The translations under genes and the position numbers were made by a program. Positions 50,801-60,930 of a stretch of 64,000 bases of DNA are shown here, one piece after another. Under the pieces are notes generated by a model, which saw only the letters and a program-made list of their open reading frames with translations, searched no databases and was not told where the DNA came from. The stretch is from Dirofilaria immitis (taxonomy: Eukaryota > Nematoda > Chromadorea > Rhabditida > Onchocercidae), in NCBI GenBank assembly GCA_024305405.1, contig JAKNDB010000079.1:2656501-2720500 (forward strand). The letters run 5' to 3'. Numbering within the stretch: position 1 is the stretch's first letter; each line of letters opens with the position of its first letter.

Positions 50801-53800
50801 ATCTCCACTTGTAAGTGAATAATAGATTAAAGGTGAATATAATCTAAAGATTAACTCTTATGATATGAAATAAATGTGATAGAAAGAGTATACGGTAAAA
50901 TGATTAACTTGCCTTAAAACATCATAATAAATAAATACCTCATGAAAATGATGAGAAATAGATACATACATTTTTGTGATTTATCCCTTTTTACAGAAAA
51001 TCGGATGACTATTTTTGAATTCATTTCAATATCACAATACTAATTTATTTCTTTAATCAAAATGATACCTGTTGATGAATAATTATAATATCGCAAAGAT
51101 TAAATTGTAATCATTCATTGATATCTAATCGTTTCAATCCAATCGTTATTTCTATATAACTTTTTTTTTTTTGCAGAATAGAATAATTATTTAAAATAAT
51201 TCAACTTATTGATATTTAAAAAAATGCCAAGCAACATTTGGATAATTCAATACCTTATAGCATATATTTTTAAAACATTTATTCTCCATTTTCTTTCTTT
51301 CTTTTTCTTTTTTTTATCTAAAATGACGAATAAAATATTAGCAGCAAAAAAGAAAAATAGAAATTGAAAATAGAAATTAAAAATAGAATTTAAATATTTA
51401 TATAGCTTATTGCTGGAATTTATCATATTGATTGTTGCAAACTTCTAGCAAAGTTTTTTAAGCATAAATGAAATAATTCTTTTTTTTTCTTTCTTTCTTT
51501 CATTGTTAATATTATACTTTTTTCTTTCTTTCAGCTTTTGGATAAATATTAAAATTAATTTTCATACTAAAATTATATTTGAGTATTTAATTACAAATTA
51601 AATTCTTATATTTTAACTTTTATTCTGATATCTAATCAATGATCTATCTTTTCATCCATCCATTTTAATGGTGAATAAAGTAAGGTGGAGCTTTTTTTTT
51701 GATACTTTATGATATATATATAGATGAGAGATGAATGGAGCGAAGACTTTGAATTATTGAATGAACGAACCATGCGCAATTCAACCATCAATTTCAACAG
51801 GATTATTATTTCTCACACCCGAACACATCCCAACTATTATTTTATCTCATTTTATCAAAAAAAAAAAAAAAAGCTGATTGGTTTATGGGAATTGTTTAAA
51901 AATTGCTTTAGAATGATATGATAATCATTTTATGATATAATTTTGATTAATTTAAAGAAGTATAGAATAAGTAGTAAAAACGAAAAGAAAATTTTTAAAT
52001 TATTAATTTTTTTTTGATTATAAAATAAGTACATATTTGTTATTGAAAATAAGCTATTTTTTAATTTAATAAATGAAATATTAAGTATTTATAAATATCT
52101 CAATTAATTATATCTCTGATAATAGCTGTTGGAAATGTTACTGTGATAATAGTTGTTGCAAATGTTACTAAATAGTGTTGAGGATTTTAATGAAAAAATA
52201 TGTATCATTTGTATTGTTAATTTTAAATTATTTACAGAATGTCGCACTTGATTACCTATTTTTATTTAATCTTAGATTTTTAATTTCAATGATAAAATAT
52301 TGTCGAGAAAAAAATAGATTATTTGTGATCAATTTAGCTTTAGGATAAGCCTTGTAATAATTTTCCTTCGTAAGATATTCTTGATGAAATTATAAGGGAT
52401 GAAATTTGAAAGAGGGAAGAAGATTTAAAATTAAAATTACATATCTATTTTTAATAGTCAATAATTTACATAGAATAGAAATTTCATTAAAATTTACATT
52501 TACTTAAATCAGATTGATTTAACCGACTATTTAAATTTAATTATATATTTTAATGAAAAACAAAACAATAATTATTATAAGTTATCTTATAACTAGATAA
52601 CCTATATTTTTCAGCAGTCTTATCTATCATGATTAAGTGTTTGTATTCTTCCTCGATTAATAAAAATCATCAATATTGCTATTTCTTAACATTGATTCTT
52701 TCTTTTATACATTTCATATTATTTTTGCATTATTAGCATTATATGTTTTCATTACAGGTATTACCTATTAAATGCTTAGGTATATCAATGAATTCATCGT
52801 TTTATGTTTATTCTTACATTTTCTAAACTAAGTTAAGATGATGAATTATACTACAAGGAGAAATTGATGTTAAAATTCAAAATTTGGTCTATCATTCTGT
52901 CTGTGTCTGTTTAAATTTAACACACTGCAGTGATATTAAATGTTTTTGATTTGTATATGTGTGGTTGATGGTTGTAAATGTGCATTGAACCATCGAATTA
53001 GCGTTAATAGAGCTAATGCGGATTTTTGAGATGAAGAAAGCGGCCGATTTCTCTCTAAAAGATATTAAAAATGCCGCAAAAATATACCTCTCTTCTGTCA
53101 TTGACGATCACATCCTCACAAATTTCACACAAAAAAAAGAAAGATTTCTGACCTGTCAAAATAAATTACTTCAGTAATTTTGCTTCCTTTGACACCATTT
53201 TAACACTTCGGCTAATAATGCTCTTACTACTAATAATAGTAGTATTATTACTATTACCAATTACTAATATTCTTAAATAATAATAATACTATAAGGATAA
53301 TTATTATTACTATTATTACTACTATGATTATATTGTTTTTCAAAATAAACATAATCTTGAAAAATAAACTTGATAATACTGTAATAACTTAGCCAGTCTT
53401 CAATCTTATATCAAAACGAATTTTATTCAAAAATATAAAATCATACTTATTTTATAAAGAATTTTGAGGAAAAGACTTTTGTGATGATTATTTACGTATA
53501 TTTACGTGAAATCATATTAATGTAATATAATGCTACTTACCTTTTTATCTTTTCATATACAATAATATACGATGAATCGTATTGATAACGATCTTTTACA
53601 ATTTTTCATTCCTTTATATATATGTATATATATATATATGTATGTATTGAAATTTGCCGCAAATGATAGGTGTTAAAAAGATCATCATTTAAAATTGTTA
53701 AATGAATTGTGGCAGCTGTTATCAATTTGCGCACTATTACTATTTTGTTTGAACTTTTGGCTTTTCATACTGTTTTTTTTTTTTTTGTTCTTCGTATTTT

Positions 53801-56800
53801 CTATCTAAATAATTTGCAACATTTCATTTTCTAATATTAAGATCATTTACTTAAATAGGAAAGTATTTATATTAGTTATAATGTAGTATCATTCAATTAT
53901 CAAAAATCAATTAATCAATCAAATATCGAAATGATTAATCAACAATTAACATTTTAGAAATATCATAAATTATTTAACAAATTAAAATGAAATATGTATT
54001 TCATTTCTTTCCATATAAAACTATAATATAGTTATTGAATAGTAATGGAATGGAAATTTGCATATTCAATCGAATATATTATTTATATTCATTCTATTAA
54101 AATATAGGTGAAAGCTTCGATATTCTTTTCTATTCTCTACGAGAATAGAATATATAATTTTATTATACTATATATTTAATTAATTTTTAATCATTTCATT
54201 TAATTATCTTTTAATTAATTAAGTTAATGTTATTATTCAATTATACGTTAAGAGTATTAAAAGCTAAACAATAAATTATGCTTAATTTATTTTAAGCATT
54301 TTTCAGTCCACTACAATTTTTTCGTCTACCGACGAACCGTTATTAGGTGATGCATTTCTTACCGTACAATGGATTCAAGCTTGTTCTACTGGTGATCTAC
54401 GAAAAGTTGGTAAGCTTATAAAAGAAAAGGTTAGGATGATTTCTATCTATTTGTTAATCTGATTAAATTAAAAAAAAAAACTAAGAAAATATTTGCATTA
54501 TTTTAATTGTTAAAATTTGAAAAATTTTTTCGTTGTTATTGAGATACGGTAGATATACAAGATAAATGGTATACTATTATTCTATTTGACATTCTTTATA
54601 TATATATGTTTTTTATGCATATTTTTCGAATGTTATTATATTTCAATTGTATTTAAACTTAACTTTTAATTAATTATTTTGATTTCAATTTAAAATTTAA
54701 TTATTTCAATCTAAAATTTTTTTAATTATATTTTATCAAAAATATATTATTAATCGAATAATTTTTAAGCCTTATCTAATCTCATATGCACCAGCAATAA
54801 ATCATGGCTTTAGTGGATTACATTATGCTGCTAAAGATGGTCAAAGTTCTGTGGTACGATTTTTAGTTATGAATGGTGCTGATGTTAATCTTCGAACTGT
54901 AAGCAAATTTCTTTCAAAAAAAGCAAACTTTTTATTTATTTGGGTGTTTTTTTTTGATTATATTAAAATTAATTTTTATAAATACATATTATCATATATA
55001 ATATAATAGATTTTTCCTTATCTTTTCTAAAGCATTCCATTTTCATATATAATAATTGTTAGAATTGATGTTTAATATCGTATGATATGTTTATCAATGT
55101 GATCTTTTACATTATCGAATGTGTCATATCTTCTAACTTCTTTACCAATCTCGATTAATAATCCATATCGATTACATCATTTTATTCTAAATTTATAACA
55201 GCTAATTTTGGTTATTATATATTTAACGATTTTAAAAGAACATTTTTGCATATTTCTTTCTAAAATGAAATCATTCAAATTCATTTACTTTTTTGTTTTT
55301 TCAGGCCGTAAGTTATTTCTTTTTGGATTTCAATGAATACTTTTTGATAAAATATGTAAAAATTGAGACGAGAAAAATAAGGCATTTAGAGTGGTTATAC
55401 GCCCCTACACCTTGCTGCAATCAGTAAACAGCTCGAAATCATTTCCATTTTATTACGAGATTGTGGTGAGTGTATTTCCCATTAGGCATTAATACTTCCA
55501 ATTTTCTTTTTATTTATTTATTTACTTATTTTCTTATCATTTATCATTTTTTTTCTTGTGCTTAATTCAAATTTAAAATTGCAAAAATTATGTGAAAAGG
55601 TATAAGTTTAATAAGAATTGGAATTTAATAGGAATTGAAATATTGCAAAGATTTGAAAAATTTTCATTATTTTAAATCATCCTTCATTCTCTTATTTCTT
55701 TCGAATTTTTTTCGTTTTTTTTAGGTGCAAATGCATCGATTGAGGATTACTCTGGCAATACGTACCAGTACTATCTAATGCAAGAGCAAGGTAAATAATT
55801 ATTTAAAAATTTTTATCACTAATTGATAGTATGTGTAAAATCTAAGAAAAATTATTACCACTTTTTTAAGTTAATAAAATTGAACAAAATTACACATTGA
55901 GTTTTTTTTTACTATTTACTGTTATGAAATTATTTTAGATACCATTTTGATTTATTATCATTTTATATCGATCATTTATCGAAGTTTCGTTTTTCTATTT
56001 TCCTTCTTTCCTTTTTTTGTTTTTGTAATAAAATGAAATGGCTAATTTATAATGAAATGATTTTGTGGCGAATTTCTTTTTACTATTTTTGTTTAAAAAA
56101 AAAAAAATTAAATAAAATTGAAAAAGACAAATGAATGACTTTCTATTGAATGAAACATTTTAGCAAAATTATTTCGGTGAAATATTTGAAATTTCGAACT
56201 TTCTATTTTTTCCTTTTCATAAGAAAAAAAGCAGAAGAAAGAAGAAGTAAGGACAGCTTGTAATAAATTCACTGTCATGAAGATATATGAACCATATGGT
56301 TCTATGATGTGATGATCGGTAGGCACAATCCGGTAGGAGGATCCATCATCCCATTCGTTATTTAGAATAATCGTTCGAATATGTTGATTTTTTTTTTTTT
56401 TTTGTAATCAATCTAAGGGCCATCGTTTTTTTCTTTTTTTTCTCTCTCTCTCCCTCTTTCTCTCCCTCTCTCTCTCTTTCATCAAGGGACCGCATTAATC
56501 TCTTCTTCACTCCATTCACAATATATTTGCATTAGTTTTTTTTTTCATAATTTTTAAGGCTTTAATAAATAGTTTTTACTTTGTTTACAAGTAAATGTTT
56601 ATAAAATTGTCATTCATATAAACAAATCATTTCCATCTTTTGTTTTTTTCCATCAAAAATTATATAAAATTTTCAAAATTTTAAATTACTTTCATTTTCA
56701 TACATATATATAGCCATCAACAAATTAGAGAAGTAAAAGAATTTTTATTATTTGTTTATTATTTATTTATATAGTATATGTTATTTATTATTATTCAATA

Positions 56801-58094
56801 GTTCAATAAGTTTAATATAATCATTTTTCTTTATTTCTGACATCATATTTAAAAAGTTTCCTCTTTTTCATTGCTTTTTTTTTTTTTAGCAATACTTTCA
56901 TTCAATTACGGTAGCATAACATTAATTAAGTAAATGGCCAATAGAATCTCGGAAAAGCAGTAGACAGAGCAAATTTTAAAATCATTTCATTCCATTTTTA
57001 TACTTTCCTAATTTTGCTAAACGGGTTAAGTTAAATATTGCATTAAAAAATAGCTCCATGATGTCTTCATACTTCATCACATTCGACCTTCATTAATATG
57101 CTGGTATTTTCTACGATTACAGTAATAGTTTCTCTCTCATTCAAAAACTCGTCAAAGCAATTATTATATTTTGTGATATCATACGATTGCATTGATATTT
57201 AATATGATGATGAATCATCAGTAAAGCAATTATTTATCAGCACAATCAGTTAATATTATTGTATTGATAAATCATTTTTAAATTTCCATCACTTTCATTT
57301 TGATTTTGATTTTGGCTGTCATTTTAGCGTTCTCATATAAAAATATTTGATTGACTGCATCATTTTTGACGGAACGTCATGAAGCATTTTATGATTATGA
57401 TTACGTGATCGTTGATCTCATATTTATTTGCTGATTACATTTTCATATCTTAACGAAATATTTTGATGAATTCATTGTTTAAATGATTGATTGATTATGA
57501 ACGATTTTAAAAGTAATAATTTGAAGATTTTGTTTTAAGAAAAAAATCATCGAAATAAGTGAAACTTCATCATTGTAAATTTTAAATTTACATCATATTC
57601 CCTATTATTATTATTATTTTAATTTACATCAAATTATATTGCCAACAAAATTTTAACAAAAAAATTTTTTATTTTTCGTTCACTTCCTATTAGAATATTT
57701 ATAAATTAATGCTTTAATATTTTAGTGTAGCAAAAATATAAATAATTTTGAGAAATATATAAATAAATGGATAATCAATCATTCGATAAATTTCAAATAT
57801 AAATCGATAATTAAATTAGTATATAAAATTTTAATATAAACAACGACATTTTTGTGACTTTTTTTATATATATATAAGAATTTTTTTTTTGCAGGAAATG
57901 ATTATAATCAAATCAAAAATGAAAATATAATTCGTAGTAATAAGTATGAATTGCAACAAAATGATGTATCATCGACGATTGAGATGACGCAATTTCCACG
58001 TCTAAAATCCTTCAGAAAAGCGGTTCATGGACGAATGCGCTTTTTACTGGTTACTTTTTTTTTTTGGTATTTTGAAGATCCTAAAATGACTTAA
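47808..58094 (+). CDS. SOWAH (Sosondowah)-like ankyrin-repeat protein (seven-exon gene model, whole span)
   Basis: Predicted protein of 276 residues from exons 47808-47891, 48666-48818, 54307-54429, 54770-54898, 55390-55465, 55725-55790 and 57895-58094. All phases agree (0,0,0,0,1,1) and the frame is open. Residues about 95-130 (FLTVQWIQACSTGDL...PYLISY) resemble the W-x-x-A-x-x-G-x-x-x-L lead-in of SOWAH proteins. Ankyrin repeat 1 covers about 133-163 (GFSGLHYAAKDG, NGADVNLRT) and repeat 2 about 164-199 (SGYTPLHLAA, GANASIEDYSG). The DYSG...QYYL ending of the repeat block is the SOWAH hallmark (DYSGKKA-QYL type). The C-terminus is basic (RLKSFRKAVHGRMR). Molecular function in the family is poorly known. 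Linkage to Iroquois strongly supports the call. An ordinary ankyrin protein is the alternative, but the DYSG-QYL ending and the neighbour argue against it. Confidence 0.82.
47892..48665 (+). other. SOWAH-like intron 1
   Basis: 774 bp, GTAGGT...TTACAG. A small open frame near 48470-48570 (MIMGVEEGTFPIS...) sits in slightly GC-richer sequence, but I saw no good donor and do not call it an exon. Confidence 0.7.
48666..48818 (+). CDS. SOWAH-like coding exon 2
   Basis: The acceptor is TTTCTTTACAG and the donor GAG|GTATGT, both phase 0; 51 residues starting TIIEDNVKNVQCPVARIDDE and ending KDKNNHE. No domain recognised; charged and probably disordered. Splice signals and coding composition are both good. 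Confidence 0.78.
49685..49945. repeat. GGA/GAA polypurine tract in SOWAH-like intron 2
   Basis: GGA triplet runs flank a short unique insert (49770-49865); the second run (49870-49930) is nearly pure GGA. Confidence 0.93.
50420..50500. repeat. TGTATG array then (TA)n
   Basis: TGTATGTG repeats ending in ATATATATAT. Confidence 0.94.
52117..52169. repeat. 27-bp tandem duplication
   Basis: TGATAATAGCTGTTGGAAAT and a similar copy at 52144 with two substitutions, each ending in GTTACT. Confidence 0.88.
54307..54429 (+). CDS. SOWAH-like coding exon 3 (lead-in helix before ankyrin repeats)
   Basis: The acceptor is ATTTTTCAG and the donor AAG|GTTAGG, both phase 0; 41 residues ending QWIQACSTGDLRKVGKLIKE-K. 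The W-I-x-A-C-x-x-G-D-L pattern is a degenerate ankyrin/SOWAH lead-in. A textbook donor GTTG|GTAAGC lies inside the exon at 54409-54414 but would cause a stop soon after the next junction, so the weaker GTTAGG must be used. Confidence 0.85.
54430..54769 (+). other. SOWAH-like intron 3
   Basis: 340 bp, GTTAGG...TTTAAG; AT-rich unique sequence, nothing else seen. Confidence 0.85.
54770..54898 (+). CDS. SOWAH-like coding exon 4 (ankyrin repeat 1)
   Basis: The acceptor is AATTTTTAAG and the donor ACT|GTAAGC, both phase 0; 43 residues. It contains GFSGLHYAAKDGQSSVVRFL and NGADVNLRT, a canonical ankyrin repeat (G-x-x-x-L-H-x-A-A, G-A-D-V-N). Confidence 0.93.
54899..55389 (+). other. SOWAH-like intron 4
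   Basis: 491 bp, GTAAGC...ATTTAG; AT-rich, nothing else seen. Confidence 0.85.
55390..55465 (+). CDS. SOWAH-like coding exon 5 (ankyrin repeat 2, first part)
   Basis: The acceptor is GGCATTTAG and the donor TGTG|GTGAGT at phase 1. Encodes SGYTPLHLAAISKQLEIISI followed by LLRDC, the TPLHLAA core of ankyrin repeat 2. Together with the end of exon 4 it reads RTSGYTPLHLAA, close to the SOWAH RTSGGYTALHLAA wording. Confidence 0.93.
55725..55790 (+). CDS. SOWAH-like coding exon 6 (end of ankyrin block, DYSG motif)
   Basis: The acceptor is TTTTTTTTAG and the donor CAAG|GTAAAT, phase 1 at both ends. Encodes GANASIEDYSGNTYQYYL plus MQEQ. The D-Y-S-G followed by Q-Y-x-L is the most SOWAH-specific segment in the protein. 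Confidence 0.9.
55791..57894 (+). other. SOWAH-like intron 6
   Basis: 2104 bp, GTAAAT...TTGCAG. It contains a CT tract (56439-56478), a perfect 14-base palindrome GAACCATATGGTTC (56289-56302) in a GC-richer patch with two GGTAGG copies (56310-56335), and otherwise AT-rich DNA. No exon seen. Confidence 0.75.
56439..56478. repeat. (CT)n microsatellite in SOWAH-like intron 6
   Basis: CTCTCT/CCCTCT repeats. Confidence 0.93.
57895..58094 (+). CDS. SOWAH-like coding exon 7 (C-terminus and stop)
   Basis: The acceptor is TTTTTTTGCAG with the split codon G|GA. Encodes a polar linker (QIKNENIIRSNKYELQQND) then FPRLKSFRKAVHGRMR and a short hydrophobic end (FLLVTFFFWYF), with TAA at 58092-58094. The last dozen residues depend on a run of 11 Ts (58054-58064); a one-base length error there would change the final residues but still stop within a few codons. 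Confidence 0.78.
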
Positions 58095-58665
58095 AAGAAG
58101 TTCAACATTTTTAAGTTTAAGAAACATTTACGTATTATGAGGATGATGCACGAAATGTTATATTTTATTTTCTGATGATGAATTAATAATGTGGGAACTT
58201 GTCCACATAGGTTATATTCAATTGTTGTTTATATTAATATCTCCATGTATTGTTGCCAATGTGTCAATTGATACGATCCTTGCAAATTTTATGGAACGAA
58301 TTATACTAGTTGTCGTTTTTCGATATATTCTGTTTATGAGTTTCATATACTGGCACTTACCGTATCCGCATAAATTTGAGATCACCGTAATTCTTTTCTT
58401 TTGAAAGTAGGAAAGAGAGTTGAGATATAATGTCGTATAATGTTAAAAATAATAGATTAGCAAAATAGTACTAATTAATTAGGATCCAATTAATTAATTA
58501 AATATTTCAAATTTGGTTGACCAAATTTGGTTTCAATCTCAAATTTAAATGTAATATTATCAAATTTCATTTTTATTTTCAGATAAATAACTATAACGAT
58601 TGGTTTACAATCAATTGTAAATTAACTCTATGGTCTATATCGTCTACATATGTATTTTTCCTATG

Positions 58666-58695
58666 TAACAACAACAACAACAACAACAACAACAA
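58666..58695. repeat. (AAC)n microsatellite
   Basis: About ten AAC triplets. Confidence 0.96.
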
Positions 58696-60829
58696 TCTGC
58701 CACTTTAGACTTTATTTATGATAGCTTTCCGAAATGAGCGGTATGCTTTCGAATTCCGATGACCCGTAAATGCTCGATTTGGGTGATTTTTGCGAGAATA
58801 ATCAATCATTCACAAGCTGAATGGGTAAATTGGACGTTTTACTAAGCCAAAATAAAAAGATGGAAGTATAAGATGAGAGGGTTTATGTACCTTCTCATTT
58901 TGCGATTAGCATGAAAATACTGCATCTTCTTTTGTTCATCTTATCCCGTCACTAAACCATTATCACCCTGGCACTTGTCACATTATAATGTGCCTACCCT
59001 TTGCCCTTTTATACACTATTAAATCAGCGAGCTAACTATGGTTCTTAATTTGCAGTCAAATATTCCTACAGAAGTATCATTCATACATTGATCATTTATT
59101 TTCTCTTTTAATTAATTGCTAAACATCTTAAATATTAAATTTCGTTTTCAAATATTTTGCAAATTTTTTTCTTTTTCTTAAAAAAATGGAATAATTTGAG
59201 AATCGGAAAAGAATTTTTTTTTTTTTAACGGAATATGAACAAAAATTTTTTGTTAATTGCTTAAAAAGTAGAGACTATCTTATGAATGATTACAAAACAG
59301 AGAATTTCATTAAATTTAAATATATTAAATTTTTCTACCTTAGATATTCTCACATAAATATTTAAACAAATATCGATTAAACTTTATAGTTTCATACAAT
59401 TTAGAAGAGTTTTTTAACTATCAAAAAAGTTGCAATTCTGAAAACTTTCTCGATTGAGATTAAAATTAAAGTTCCGGAAATCGATTTTGCGTAACTTTAT
59501 CCATCTGCAATCATCATTGTATCTTAATACGGTATACGTTTGTTTGACATATATCTGCAAACAAGTATAGAGAACAATTGAATAATTGTGCAACAGTATA
59601 TTTCTATTTCGCTTCATTAACTTGCCCATATCTCATTCCCTTTTCATCAGCTATCCAATAATTATCCTAAAGATAGTTAAAGAAGTCGGTTTAGCTTTTT
59701 GTTCAACGATAGTATTATTATTATTATGACTGTGATTATGATATATTACTTGCAATATTGGATATATGACTATCATTTTCACCTGTTTGTTAACTACTTC
59801 AATAGATTTGCAAGCATAGATTTACCAATCTTTCAAATTATTGCAATCCCTTTTCTTTGACCCCTGACCTTTTTATTTTAGAATGAATAAATGAAAAAAG
59901 AAGGAATTTTTATATTTTTTTGTGCAAAGACGAAAGTTTACATTTGAAGTTTCAGAATGAATTTTAAATCTTCGAATTCATAATTATTTTGATTAATTCA
60001 TTGTTTCATATGCTTTGCATGAACATTCATTGCATTTTTAGAAGGTCTCTTCTACTATATTACTTATTTCTCATACAGTATTTTTGTTACCGTATGATCT
60101 TTGAAGGTTGTCATTTCATATTTTTGCTCAACATATATTGTATTTTTTTGATTTGGATAAAAATTTTTTCTTTTTTTAAAAATGAAAACATTTCAAATTC
60201 ATCTAATCAGATATGTTCAGTTAGAAAATTAATTCTTTTTATTTTCTTCAATTTAATTGTCTATGTTTTATCTTGACCTTTGTTTATTTCTGACATATTT
60301 GCTTCAGCTTACACATGTCTACATCAAAATATCAAAATTTCTGGAATTATTTTTTCAAGTTTGCGACGCTAAAATCCACTTCCTATTTCCTCTTCTTTTT
60401 AATCATTATCTTTATCATCTACATACTTTACATATTTTTTTAAATCCTTTCAGCAATGATTTTCGTATTATGATAACGAAAATTTATTCGATATATTGAT
60501 AATAGTATAAAATTTAATTTATTCTACATATATATGCATATGAATTGAAGACAAGGAGTTTAAATTGAATTAAATATTTCAATTCGATACTTATATTTTA
60601 TTAGATTAGATGATTGATTAATGATTCAATAAGTTGGGTATATTTTTTATTCATTTCAAATAATAATTGAATTGACCTTTTCTATTTTTCATTTTCTTAT
60701 CTTTTTTTTGTCCATTTTTAAAATAATTCTTAGATTTGAACATTTGCATAAATTTCATTATTGTATTCCCAATTGAATTCCTTATCGTCTTCTTTTAATA
60801 ATTCTCACATGCATGACATTATCTTCATT

Positions 60830-60930
60830 TCATCTCATTTCATTTCATTCTATTTCATTTCATTTCATTTCTTTTCATTTCATTTCATTTCATTTCTTTT
60901 CATTTCATTTCTTTCCATTCCATTTAATTT
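60830..60930. repeat. (CATTT)n pentamer array
   Basis: CATTT units with CTTTT variants; the F/S/H-rich open frame over it is an artefact. Confidence 0.95.

Larger units (their letters stand above)
48819..54306 (+). other. SOWAH-like intron 2 (large)
   Basis: 5488 bp, GTATGT...TTTCAG. It holds a GGA-rich polypurine tract (49685-49945), a TGTATG array (50420-50500), a 27-bp-period duplication (52117-52169), an ATT/ACT array (53215-53335) and a higher-complexity block at 52880-53120 with several TAAT cores. No exon recognised; the open frames here follow the repeats. Confidence 0.75.

Noticed and set aside
52892..53101. Minus-strand 69-residue frame
   Set aside because: No domain, no splice context; the block is better explained as a regulatory candidate in the intron.
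58189..58404. Hydrophobic 71-residue plus-strand frame after the SOWAH-like stop
   Set aside because: Looks like AT-bias Ile/Leu/Phe translation of 3' DNA; no splice or homology support.
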